NCBI GenBank assembly: GCA_900548005.1
Contig: URIZ01000002.1
Location: forward strand, 1 to 64,000
DNA length: 64,000 nt
Direction: 5' to 3'
Source of the DNA: an uncultured Eubacteriales bacterium
GTDB lineage: Bacteria; Bacillota; Clostridia; Christensenellales; CAG-917
Position 1 is the first letter of the stretch, and each line of letters starts with the position of its first letter. The position numbers were made by a program, and so were the translations under genes. Positions 50,103 through 59,200 of this stretch are shown piece after piece. A model generated the notes under the pieces. That model made no database searches. It was not told the origin of the DNA and was given only the letters and a program-made list of their open reading frames with translations.

Positions 50103-50145
50103 GTTTAGAATGTCGGTTTTTGCCGTTTAGAATGTCGGTTTTTGC
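50103..50145 (+). repeat. 22-bp direct repeat, two copies
   Basis: GTTTAGAATGTCGGTTTTTGC occurs at 50103-50123 and 50125-50145 (22-bp period), directly after the tmcAL stop codon. Confidence 0.7.
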
Positions 50146-51240
50146 TTAGAAACACAGGTTGAGAATCTTTGCCGCCTTTTCGTCAAGGTCGATAAGCGGT
50201 CGGACGGGGGACGATTTGTCGCAGTCGCTCGGCTTGAAGTAGAAATAGCCGTCGCTTTGGGCAAGCAATGCGAACATAGCCTTTTTCTTGGACGGTTTGC
50301 AAGCAAGCACGGTGCAGTAGGGCTTTTCTTGTTTTGCAAGCTCGATAAGCTCTTTTTTGAGCCCTATCGTTGCGCATGCGGCAATACGCTTGATTGTGGA
50401 GCGAGTGTATCTCTTGCTTGTGAGCGTAAGATATTCGTCCATATTGGTGAACGGGGCTTGGCTTATGCGATTTTCCATGCCTTCGCTGATATTTGCGATG
50501 TCTTTAAGCTCGGACGCGGTCATGGCTTTCATTGCGTAGGTGGAGATCATGTTGTATTTGTCAACGCTCGTGACGGTTTTTAGATCCACAAACGGCGGAA
50601 TGAACGCAGATACGTCGGCATTTTGACGCATCAAATCGCGAATTTTTGTTGACGAGAGAAACTTTTTGCCGTCGTCGGGCTTGCGCTCAACGGAGTGATA
50701 TTGCACTTTGCCGCCGTACGCCGCGCCTGCTTTCATATATTCGACCGCCAAAATGTTGTTGGGCGATTGCAGCATATTTGATATGTCGGGGCGGATTTTG
50801 TCAAGCGCGAGAGTGCGTGATTTTGCCACAGAATAGCCTTCCGACAAAAAGCCTTTGAGAAGATTGGACACGTCTTTTGACTCGCTTGCCATAAACTCGG
50901 CAGCCATGTTCAAGTCTTCGAGCTCGTCCGTTTCCGTGCCGAAAGAGAGCGTAAACTCGCCAAGCATTGACAGTGTTTTCAGCGCGCCTTCGGCAAAGCC
51001 TTTTGCGGTGGAGAGAGAGTAGACGGTGGGCAGTTCCAGCACCAAGTCCGCTCCTGCCTGCAAAGCCCAGTTTGCGCGAGCGTATTTGTCCAAGACGCAC
51101 AAATCGCCGTGCTGAGTGAACGAGCCGCTCATCACAACCACAAGCACGTCCGCGCCCGTTTCGCGCTTTGCTTTTTTGAGTTGTTTGAGATGTCCGTTGT
51201 GAAACGGGTTATATTCTGCTATGACGGCGGTTATTTTCAA
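50146..51240 (-). CDS. tmcAL: tRNA(Met) cytidine acetate ligase (TmcAL/YlbM)
   Basis: Acetylates the wobble cytidine of elongator tRNA-Met, using acetate and ATP. The 364-residue protein shows the nucleotidyltransferase motif EYNPFHNGHLKQL (9-21), VVMSGSFTQHGDLCVLDKYARANWALQAGADLVLELP (about 35-71) and SSTKIRDLMRQN (about 197-208). The start is TTG at 51240 with GGAGC eight bases upstream. No ATG fits the conserved N-terminus. It is upstream of ylbJ on the same strand and divergent from pta-ackA, which make or consume acetate. Confidence 0.93.
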   Translation of the reverse strand: MKITAVIAEYNPFHNGHLKQLKKAKRETGADVLVVVMSGSFTQHGDLCVLDKYARANWALQAGADLVLELPTVYSLSTAKGFAEGALKTLSMLGEFTLSFGTETDELEDLNMAAEFMASESKDVSNLLKGFLSEGYSVAKSRTLALDKIRPDISNMLQSPNNILAVEYMKAGAAYGGKVQYHSVERKPDDGKKFLSSTKIRDLMRQNADVSAFIPPFVDLKTVTSVDKYNMISTYAMKAMTASELKDIANISEGMENRISQAPFTNMDEYLTLTSKRYTRSTIKRIAACATIGLKKELIELAKQEKPYCTVLACKPSKKKAMFALLAQSDGYFYFKPSDCDKSSPVRPLIDLDEKAAKILNLCF

Positions 51241-51258
51241 AATACTGCTCCATTTTGT

Positions 51259-51287
51259 TTGCTTTTTATTTTTTAAGTACTTATAAT
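51259..51287 (+). promoter_or_regulatory. Promoter of pta-ackA
   Basis: TTGCTT (51259-51264), 17-bp spacer, TATAAT (51282-51287), about 53 bp before the pta start. Confidence 0.6.
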
Positions 51288-51307
51288 TATAACTGAAAAT
51301 AAAACAA

Positions 51308-51323
51308 TTGCAATCAATTGCAA
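51308..51323. promoter_or_regulatory. Palindrome in the pta leader
   Basis: TTGCAAT-CA-ATTGCAA (7-bp arms) lies about 15-30 bases after the predicted transcription start, where a repressor could block elongation or initiation. No regulator gene is adjacent. Confidence 0.45.
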
Positions 51324-51340
51324 CGTATTAGGAGTTTTAT

Positions 51341-52342
51341 ATGACGCAATTTGTCGAAAACCTGATGAACAGAGCAAGCAAACTCAACAAAACTATCGCT
51401 CTTGCCGAAGGCACTGACGTTCGTGCTGCAAAAGCGGCGGAAATTTTGACCAAGAAGGGCGTGTGCAAGGTCGTTCTCATCGGCAACGAAGACGAGATCA
51501 AGGCAAAATTCCCCGAAATCGATTTCACGGGCGTGTCCTTTGACGATCCCAAGACCAGCGATCACAGAGCGGACTATGCAAACACTCTCTTTGAACTTCG
51601 CAAAGCAAAAGGCATGACCGAAGAACAAGCACTCAATATCGTCACCACCAACAATATGTTCTATGCGTGCGTAGCGTTGAAGCGCGGCGACGTGGACGGC
51701 GTTGTGGGCGGCGCGGTGTTCAGCTCTGCAGACGTTTCGAGAGCGGCATTCCAAGTCATCAAGGCAGCACCCGGCATCAGCTCGGTGTCAAGTTGCTTTG
51801 TCATGGTTCCGCCCGAAGATTTCAAATATAAGAAATATCCCGCATACATATTCTCCGATTGCGCGGTTATTCCGTATCCCACGAGCGACCAACTCTCCGA
51901 CATCGTGGTTGCGGCGGCAGACAGCGCAAAGAAAATTTGCGAAATGGAACCGAAAATCGCAATGCTTTCTTTCTCTACAAAAGGAAGTGCAAAACACGAG
52001 GCAATCGACAAAGTGCGCGCGGCATACGAAAAAGTCAAAGCCGAACATCCCGAAATCAAGGTGGACGGCGAGCTTCAACTCGACGCGTCATTGGTTGACA
52101 GCGTAGCGGCGCAAAAAGCACCGGGCAGTGAAGTTGCAGGTCAAGCAAACGTGCTTGTGTTCCCCAACCTTGACGCAGGCAACATCGGTTACAAGATTGC
52201 TCAACGTTTCGGCAACTGCATGGCAATAGGACCGATCATGCAAGGTCTTGCGCTCCCCGTCAACGATCTCAGCCGCGGTTGCGTGGCAGAAGACATCGCG
52301 GCGGTTGCGGCAATCACCGCATTGCAATCCGTCAAGGAATAA
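51341..52342 (+). CDS. pta: Phosphate acetyltransferase
   Basis: Converts acetyl-CoA and phosphate to acetyl phosphate and CoA. The 333-residue, single-domain form shows IALAEGTDVRAAKAA (19-33), TTNNMFYACVALKRGDVDGVVGGA (about 101-124), MLSFSTKGSAKHE (about 208-220) and the C-terminal AGQANVLVFPNLDAGNIGYKIAQR signature (about 267-290). TAGGAG precedes the ATG. ackA follows 11 bp later. Together they give one ATP per acetate in fermentation. Confidence 0.96.
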   Translation: MTQFVENLMNRASKLNKTIALAEGTDVRAAKAAEILTKKGVCKVVLIGNEDEIKAKFPEIDFTGVSFDDPKTSDHRADYANTLFELRKAKGMTEEQALNIVTTNNMFYACVALKRGDVDGVVGGAVFSSADVSRAAFQVIKAAPGISSVSSCFVMVPPEDFKYKKYPAYIFSDCAVIPYPTSDQLSDIVVAAADSAKKICEMEPKIAMLSFSTKGSAKHEAIDKVRAAYEKVKAEHPEIKVDGELQLDASLVDSVAAQKAPGSEVAGQANVLVFPNLDAGNIGYKIAQRFGNCMAIGPIMQGLALPVNDLSRGCVAEDIAAVAAITALQSVKE

Positions 52343-52353
52343 GGAGTGTGACC

Positions 52354-53547
52354 ATGAAAATTCTCGTTATCAACGCAGGCAGCTCGTCTTTGAAATATCA
52401 GCTTATCGACATGCAAAACGAAGAAGTGCTTTGCAAAGGCATTTGCGAGCGCATCACTTTTGCAGGCGGCGAACTTACGCAAAAAACGGCTGACGGCAGA
52501 AAGCTCAACATCAAACAAGACATGAAAAATCACACCGACGCTATCGAGCTTGTGCTCAAAGCAATGGTGGACGAAAAATACGGCGCAATCAAGTCTATAT
52601 CCGAAATCGGCGCGGTGGGACACAGAGTGCTCCACAGCGGTGAAGACTTCAACTCGTCCGTTGTCATCGACGACGAAGTCATCCGCATTTGCGAAAAGAA
52701 TGCCGAACTCGGACCGCTCCACATGCCCGGCAACATCGCGTGCATAAAGAGCTGCAGAGAAGTTATGCCCGGCGTGCCTATGGTGGCGGTGTTTGACACC
52801 ACTTTCCACAGCACGATGCCCGCAAAGGCGTATATGTACGGCATTCCCTATTCAGTATACGAGCAATACAAGGTGAGAAAGTACGGTTTCCACGGCACTT
52901 CTCACAAATTCGTGAGCGAAGAGACAATCAAACTTCTCGGCAAGAAAGAAAGCAAGATTATCGTCTGCCACCTCGGCAACGGCTCGTCTATCTCGGCGGT
53001 CAAGGACGGCAAATGCCTTGACACGTCAATGGGCTTCACTCCGCTCGAAGGTCTTGTGATGGGCACTCGCTCGGGCGACATCGATCCTGCGGCAAGCGAA
53101 TATATCCGTGCAAAACTCAACATGACGCCCGAAGATCTCGTGCAATATCTCAACAAGAAATGCGGCATGATGGGCATAAGCGAGCTCAGCTCCGACATGC
53201 GCGATCTCGAGGCGGCAATCGATGAAGGCAACCAAAAGGCAAAACTTGCGGTGGAAGTTGCCGCATACCGCATCAAGAAATATATAGGATCGTACGCTGC
53301 GGTGCTCAACGGCGTTGACGCAATCGTGTTTACGGGCGGCATCGGCGAACATAGCGACCTTATGCGCGCGCTTGTGATGAGCGATATGGAATATCTCGGC
53401 GTTGATTTCGATTTCGAGGCAAACAAGGGACGCGGCGACGGCATCAGAGAGATTTCAAAGCCTAACAGCAAAGTCAAAGTGCTTATCCTTCCCACCAACG
53501 AAGAATTGTCAATCGCAAGAGAGACGTTGCATTTGACTCAAAACTGA
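52354..53547 (+). CDS. ackA: Acetate kinase
   Basis: Transfers phosphate from acetyl phosphate to ADP. The 397-residue length is standard. It starts MKILVINAGSSSLKYQL, with GHRVLHSG near 88-95, FDTTFHSTMP near 147-156, RKYGFHGTSHKFV near 171-183, and the nucleotide-binding IVCHLGNGSSISAVKDGKC at about 201-219. AAGGAG lies 8 bp before the ATG. Cotranscribed with pta. Confidence 0.97.
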   Translation: MKILVINAGSSSLKYQLIDMQNEEVLCKGICERITFAGGELTQKTADGRKLNIKQDMKNHTDAIELVLKAMVDEKYGAIKSISEIGAVGHRVLHSGEDFNSSVVIDDEVIRICEKNAELGPLHMPGNIACIKSCREVMPGVPMVAVFDTTFHSTMPAKAYMYGIPYSVYEQYKVRKYGFHGTSHKFVSEETIKLLGKKESKIIVCHLGNGSSISAVKDGKCLDTSMGFTPLEGLVMGTRSGDIDPAASEYIRAKLNMTPEDLVQYLNKKCGMMGISELSSDMRDLEAAIDEGNQKAKLAVEVAAYRIKKYIGSYAAVLNGVDAIVFTGGIGEHSDLMRALVMSDMEYLGVDFDFEANKGRGDGIREISKPNSKVKVLILPTNEELSIARETLHLTQN

Positions 53548-53661
53548 GATAGCAAAAACCGAAATATAAGCAAAATGACGGACGGTTTGAACAAAAAAAC
53601 TGTCAAATCGTCCGAAAATGCAAAAATTATGCATAATTATCGCCAACTTTTCAAAAAGCGT

Positions 53662-53690
53662 TTGACATATTTATGTATATTTTATATAAT
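53662..53690 (+). promoter_or_regulatory. Consensus sigma-A promoter of rpmF
   Basis: TTGACA (53662-53667), 17-bp spacer, TATAAT (53685-53690): both hexamers match the consensus exactly. It lies 48 bp before rpmF. Confidence 0.85.
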
Positions 53691-53737
53691 CAAAAAGCTG
53701 TGTAAAAGCAACAGTTGTACAAATTGGAGGTAAGAAG

Positions 53738-53923
53738 ATGGCAGTACCTAAAAATAAAGTTTCGAAATCAAAAACGAATTCCCGTTTTGCAAACTGGAAA
53801 CTCAAAACTCCGGGCCTTGTTGAATGCCCGCAATGCCACGAACTTAAAAAGAGCCACCAAGTATGCCCGAAGTGCGGATACTATGATGGTGAACAAGTCG
53901 TTCAAAAAAAGAGCGAGAAGTAA
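53738..53923 (+). CDS. rpmF: 50S ribosomal protein L32
   Basis: A 61-residue zinc-ribbon L32. It starts MAVPKNKVSKSKTNSRFANW and has two CxxC pairs, CPQC (about 30-33) and CPKC (about 43-46), so it is the zinc-binding form. GGAGGT precedes the ATG. In many Firmicutes a DUF177 (YceD) gene sits just upstream. Here there is only a 190-bp gap with a promoter. plsX follows, as is common. Confidence 0.96.
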   Translation: MAVPKNKVSKSKTNSRFANWKLKTPGLVECPQCHELKKSHQVCPKCGYYDGEQVVQKKSEK

Positions 53924-53944
53924 TCTAGAATCGTTGCAAGTGAT

Positions 53945-53976
53945 AGGCGGTATGCAAATGCATATCGCCTTTTTTC
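53945..53976 (+). terminator. Rho-independent terminator of rpmF
   Basis: A 12-bp stem with one G-T pair (53945-53956 with 53959-53970) and a T run to 53975. Confidence 0.8.
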
Positions 53977-54005
53977 TTGATATATTGATTATTGTTTGAT
54001 ATAAT
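53977..54005 (+). promoter_or_regulatory. Sigma-A promoter of plsX
   Basis: TTGATA (53977-53982), 17-bp spacer, TATAAT (54000-54005). It begins directly after the rpmF terminator. A GCGCGC-TCGT-GCGCGC hairpin (about 54026-54041) lies between it and the plsX start. Confidence 0.75.
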
Positions 54006-54052
54006 AATCAATAGAAATAAACATCGCGCGCTCGTGCGCGCTTGGGTGGTAT

Positions 54053-55078
54053 ATGAAAATTATCGTTGACGCAATGGGCGGCGACAACGCTCCCGAGCAA
54101 ATTGTCATCGGAGCTATTGACGCCGTCAAGGCGGACGAAGACTTGTCCGTCGTTTTGGTTGGCAAAAAGAACGATATAGACGCAGTCCTTGCAGAAACTG
54201 ACGGCAATTTCGACAAAAACCGCGTGGAAATCGTGGACGCGCAAGACGTCATCACAAATGACGAATCTCCCACAATGGCGATAAAGACAAAGAAGGAAAG
54301 CTCGCTTGTCAAATCGTTTGATTTGCTCATGAGCGATGAAAACGCTGGCGGTTTTGTGTCGGCAGGCTCAACGGGCGCAGTGCTTGTGGGCGCGTTTATG
54401 AAAGTGGGCAGAATAAAGGGCGTTTCTCGTCCTGCGCTTGCTCCCGTTCTTCCCACGCTCAAAGGCAACGGAGTGGTGCTTTGCGATTGCGGCGCAAACG
54501 TTGATTGCAAGCCTATCAACCTTCAACATTTTGCGATTATGGCAAGCGCATACGCAGAGGCTATGCTCGGTGTGAAGAGAGCAAGGGTAGGTTTGCTCAA
54601 CAACGGCGCAGAGGCGCACAAGGGCAACGAACTCACGCAAGAGACCTACAAATTGCTCTCAGAGACGGAAGGCATAAACTTTGTGGGCAATTGTGAGGCT
54701 CGTTACATTCTTTCGGGTGATTATGACGTGGTGGTTGCCGACGGTTTCAACGGCAACGTCGCTCTCAAATCGGCAGAAGGCACGGCAAAAACCATGCTTT
54801 CACTCATCAAAGAAGGCGTGTACGGCGGTGGATTGCGCTCCAAAATCGGCGCATTGCTGCTCAAACCCGTGTTCAAGAGCGTGCAAAAGAAGATGGACTA
54901 CAACGCTCACGGCGGAGCATGTTTCCTTGGCGTGAACAAAGTGGTGGTGAAGTCGCACGGTTCGAGCAAGGCAAAGTCTATCACTGCAAGCATCTTGCAA
55001 GCCAAATCTTTGGCGGAACGCAACGTGCCAAAAACAATCAAATTGGGCATTGACGCACTTAAAGGCTCTGAAGAATAA
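54053..55078 (+). CDS. plsX: Phosphate acyltransferase PlsX
   Basis: Makes acyl phosphate from acyl-ACP, the first step of phospholipid synthesis by the PlsX/PlsY route. The 341-residue protein starts KIIVDAMGGDNAPEQIVIGA, with ESSLVKSFDLL (about 82-92), SAGSTGAVLVGA (about 103-114), ALAPVLPT and NGAEAHKGNELTQE (about 184-197). The ribosome site is weak (GGGTGG), and the GC-rich hairpin just before it may limit initiation. The usual fabD/fabG/acpP neighbours are absent. rnc follows after 3 bp. Confidence 0.95.
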   Translation: MKIIVDAMGGDNAPEQIVIGAIDAVKADEDLSVVLVGKKNDIDAVLAETDGNFDKNRVEIVDAQDVITNDESPTMAIKTKKESSLVKSFDLLMSDENAGGFVSAGSTGAVLVGAFMKVGRIKGVSRPALAPVLPTLKGNGVVLCDCGANVDCKPINLQHFAIMASAYAEAMLGVKRARVGLLNNGAEAHKGNELTQETYKLLSETEGINFVGNCEARYILSGDYDVVVADGFNGNVALKSAEGTAKTMLSLIKEGVYGGGLRSKIGALLLKPVFKSVQKKMDYNAHGGACFLGVNKVVVKSHGSSKAKSITASILQAKSLAERNVPKTIKLGIDALKGSEE

Positions 55079-55081
55079 GCT

Positions 55082-55990
55082 ATGAAAAAAGAAACGATTG
55101 GCGTGCAAAAAGGCGGCGAAAGCAATCAAAAATCCGCAAGAAAGGACTTTGACAAGCCCGCAAAATCAAAGCGCGATAAAAAGCCGAATTTCAAATCTCA
55201 ACCGACAAAAAAGGTCGCATTAAGCGGTGCGGTGAAATATCCGCGTGAAAAGGCGCAAGACAAATCCGAGCGTTTAGATGCTCAAAAAAACGTGATCGAA
55301 TGTGAAACTTTTGACAATGCGACCGTTGAGAGAATCCAGCAAATCGTCGGCTACAAATTCTTGGACAGACGCTTGCTTGAAAGAGCGTTCACTCACGGAT
55401 CGAAAGATCAAAGCGCGACAAAGAACTATCAATCGCTCGAATTTTTGGGGGATAGCATCCTTGATTTTATCGTGGCAAAGCGACTTATGGAGATCAATCC
55501 CGACGCACACGAAGGCGCGCTCACTCGATTGCGCGCGCAAATTGTGTCAAAAGAGCCGCTTGCAGAAGAAGTGGGCAAACTCGGTCTTGAAAAATATCTC
55601 ATAGTCGGCAAGGGCGAAAACGCAAAGGCGATAAGCAACGGACAAAAGACGATGTCGGATATTTTTGAGGCGGTGATTGCCGCAATATATCTTGACAGCA
55701 AGAGCATTGACGTTGCAGAGAGTTTTATCCTTTCAAAACTTGCCGATTTGTTCAACGGCAAGGGCAAACACGTGGGCGTTGACGACTACAAGAGCAAACT
55801 CAACGAATTTGCATCTCGCAACGACGTTGCGGTTTCGTATGAAGAGCTTAGACGCACTGGACCTGCGCACAATCCGACTTTTGTTGTTGAAGTGAAGGTC
55901 AACACCTTTGTTGCGGGCGTCGGAGAAGGAAAAACGAAACGAGAAGCCGAGCAAATTGCCGCAAAACAAGCCCTTGAAAAGATAAAATAG
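55082..55990 (+). CDS. rnc: Ribonuclease III with a basic N-terminal extension
   Basis: Double-strand-specific endoribonuclease for rRNA processing and mRNA decay. The catalytic domain carries the signature NYQSLEFLGDSILDF (about 120-134) with its acidic residues, and DIFEAVIAAIYLDS (about 195-208). The C-terminal dsRNA-binding domain spans about 230-300 (DYKSKLNEFA, ending GKTKREAEQIAAKQALEKIK). Residues 1-75 are a lysine-rich, low-complexity extension not found in most RNase III (about 225-235 residues). It may add RNA binding or simply be disordered. It sits between plsX and smc, as in many Firmicutes. Confidence 0.94.
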   Translation: MKKETIGVQKGGESNQKSARKDFDKPAKSKRDKKPNFKSQPTKKVALSGAVKYPREKAQDKSERLDAQKNVIECETFDNATVERIQQIVGYKFLDRRLLERAFTHGSKDQSATKNYQSLEFLGDSILDFIVAKRLMEINPDAHEGALTRLRAQIVSKEPLAEEVGKLGLEKYLIVGKGENAKAISNGQKTMSDIFEAVIAAIYLDSKSIDVAESFILSKLADLFNGKGKHVGVDDYKSKLNEFASRNDVAVSYEELRRTGPAHNPTFVVEVKVNTFVAGVGEGKTKREAEQIAAKQALEKIK

Positions 55991-56024
55991 TCATTTTTGC
56001 AAAAAATCATATTAGTGCGTAAAA

Positions 56025-56135
56025 TGTTTCACAAAACCGCGATTTCAAATTATCGCGGTTTTTCTGTATTCTAAACCTATATTTTTCAATCTATTAGCGA
56101 ATGTTTCACGGCGCGTGTGAAACAAGTGTGAAACA
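56025..56135. promoter_or_regulatory. Cluster of parS-like half-sites upstream of smc
   Basis: The parS half-site TGTTTCAC occurs at 56025-56032 and 56102-56109. Its reverse GTGAAACA occurs at 56117-56124 and 56128-56135. A canonical parS joins the two halves directly. Here the facing pair is split by 7 bases (GGCGCGT). It lies 75-185 bp before the smc start. Confidence 0.5.
56033..56064 (+). terminator. Rho-independent terminator between rnc and smc
   Basis: Stem AAAACCGCGAT (56033-56043) with 56052-56062 and a T run. It follows rnc by about 40 bp. Confidence 0.8.
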
Positions 56136-56209
56136 TCTTAAAAACCGCTTGAAAAATGCCGCTTGTTATGTTAAAATTATTTAGATTTATTATAAGGCGG
56201 TGTAGCATA

Positions 56210-59200
56210 TTGTTAAATTTCGTCAAAATCGAAGCAAGGGGTTTCAAATCCTTTGCTGACAAAATCGAAATTCCGTTTCAGGAAGGCGTAACGGCGATTA
56301 TCGGACCGAACGGGTGCGGCAAATCCAACGTTGCGGACGCTATCCGTTGGACGCTGGGCGAGCAAAGCGCAAAATCTCTGCGCGGCAAAAACATGCAAGA
56401 CGTCATTTTTGCCGGCACGGAAAAGCGCAAGAGCATGTCTTATTGCGAAGTGTCGCTCACATTCAACAACTCGAATCAGCACATTTTCCCCACGATGCCT
56501 TTCGACGAAGTGGTCATCACGAGAAAACTTGATCGCAGCGGACTTTCCGAATACTACATAAACCACAATCGCGTTCGTATGCGTGACGTCATTTCCCTTT
56601 TCCACGACACGGGCATCGGCAAGGAGGGCTATTCCATCATCGGACAGGGCAGAGTTGCCGAAATCATGTCCGCAAAGCCGGGGGATCGCCGTCAGATATT
56701 CGAAGAAGCGGCAGGCATTTCAAAATTCCGCGCGCAACGCACCGAGGCGGAAAGAAAACTTGAAAAAACCGCCGTCAATCTCGACACGGCAAATCAGCTC
56801 ATCGAAGAAATTCAAAAGCAAATCAATCCTTTGCGCCGCCAAGCAGAGACCGCGCAAAAGTATTTTGAACTCAAAGCCGAGCTGAAAAAGAACGAAGTCA
56901 ATCTCTACATCTACAACTACGAGAACAACCAAGGCATAAAAGAGAAGATCAACGCCAAGATCGATAAGGCGGTGACCGAGCTTAGAATCCGCGAGATGCA
57001 ACTTGCAGAGTGCGTCAAAAAATACGATGACAGCATGCGAGAGCTTGCCGGCATTGACAGAGTGTATGACGATGCCAACGGCGAGTTGTTGTCGCTAAAA
57101 GTCGACGCGGCGAAAATCGAAGGTCAAGCGGGCATTCTCAAAGAGCGTATCAACCACATTCAAGGCGAGATCACAAGACTTAACAGCGAGTTGCAATCTA
57201 TTGACAATCAGCTCATCGTCAGCGGCAATCTCATTCAAAAGGCGGAAGAGAAGAAGGAAAGCGAGTTTCAAGCGTTCTTGCTTGCAAAACAGGAAGCGGA
57301 CGCATTGGAAGCCAAGTATTCTTCGCTCACTCGTACGCTTGCGGGCTCGGAGACCGATCTTGAGGCTCGCAACACTGAGTACGTCCGCGCAATCGAAGAA
57401 TTGGGCGCATTGAAGACCAATCTTTCAAGTATTGTTGCCGAAAAAGGTATCAACGAAGAGCGCGCCAAAAACTTGAACGCACTTGTCAATCAGCAAAAAG
57501 CGCGCCTTGACGAAGAACTCACCAATCTGTCAATATACGATGCAAACGTCAAATCCACAAAAGAGCGTATGCGTCAGCTTATGACGGAGTACAACGAGAC
57601 GCTTTCCACAAAAATGGAGTGTCAAGAGGCGATAAAGAGTTATGCCGACGACGTGATTTCGCTCAACCAAAAGCTTGCGATCGTGCTGAGCAATCTCAAC
57701 CTTGCAACGTCCATAAAGAACGACTATGCAGGCTATCAAGAGGCGGTCAAACGTCTTATGCAGGACTCAAAACACGATCCGGTGCTCGAGAGCAAAATCA
57801 TGGGCGTTATGGCGGAAGTCATCACCGTTCCGAGCGATTTTGAGGCGGCAATCGAATACGCGCTCGGCGGAGCAATGCAAAACGTGCTTGTCGAGAACGA
57901 AAACGACGCAAAAGACCTTATCAACTATTTGAAACAAAAAGGCTATGGTCGTATTACGTTCCGTCCGCTATCTTCTTGCCGTCCGCGCCCCATACCTGCC
58001 GAACATCGCGGCATTTTGTCCGAGCCGGGCTGCTACGGGCTTGCGAGCGATCTTATCAAATACGACAAGCGGTTTGACGGATTTGTGCAGACGTTGCTTG
58101 GCTCGACCGTGGTTGTCAACAACATCGACAACGCAGTCAGAATATTCAAAAAATACAATCAAGCGGTGAAGATTGTCACTCTTGACGGCGAAATTTTCTC
58201 TCGCGGCGGCGAAATCACGGGTGGTTCGAGAAGATCTCAAACCAACGGTTTGCTTGCGCAAGAGAAGAAGATCGAACAATATCAAGCGAGTCTTGAAAAG
58301 ATCAAGAGCAACATCGCGCTTTTGGACAAGCAAAAGCAAGAGCGCGAGCAAGAACTCAAAGATTGTGAAGAGCGCATCGAGAGTTTGAATAAGGAAATCG
58401 GCGAGTTGCGCATAGACAATGGGCTCAACGAAGACAAGGCAAAACAAGCCTTTGAAGTGACCGAGGCTCTCAAGGGCGAAATCTCCGAAAAGGCGAAGGA
58501 ATACGAGATTGTCAAGTCGCGTATAAAGGAATTGGACGAAAAAGTCAGCTCCATTGACGAGCTTGAAAAGATTGTCAACGAGAGAAAGACGGAATACACC
58601 ACCTTGCTTGAAAGCTCCAAGAGCACAAGCTCCGAGCAAAAGAGCGAGCGTGAAACCATGATGACGCAAGTCACCGAAATGCGAGTCAAACTTGCGGGAT
58701 ACAAGGCAAATCTTGACGCTATCGACCAAGAGCTCAACCGCTACAACCGCGAAAAGCAATCGCTTGAAGAAGACAAGATGGATTGCATTGCCGACCTAAA
58801 ACGCGAAGAGCAAAATCTTGCCAACATCGAAAACGCGCCTGAAAAAACCGTGTTCTCAAAGGAAGACGAAGAACGTATTGCGGCTCTTGAAAAGCAAATT
58901 ACGGAATTTTCCGAACGCAAGCAAATTCTCACCGAAAGCATCAAATCGCTTGACGCGGAGAAGACTCGTCTTACGGAAGAAAAGAGCAAGCTCGGCGAAG
59001 ACAAGGTGCGCGCGGAAGGTATGTTGCAACAAGTGGACATTGAGATCCGCAATCAACAACAACACATTCTCGAAGAGTACGATTTGACGTATTCGAGCTG
59101 TCTTGAATTCAAAGATCCCGAGTTCAAGGCGTACGGCGCGCTGACCGTCATATCCGACCTTAAAAAGTCCATCAACAGGCTCGGCGACGTCAACCCGCTC

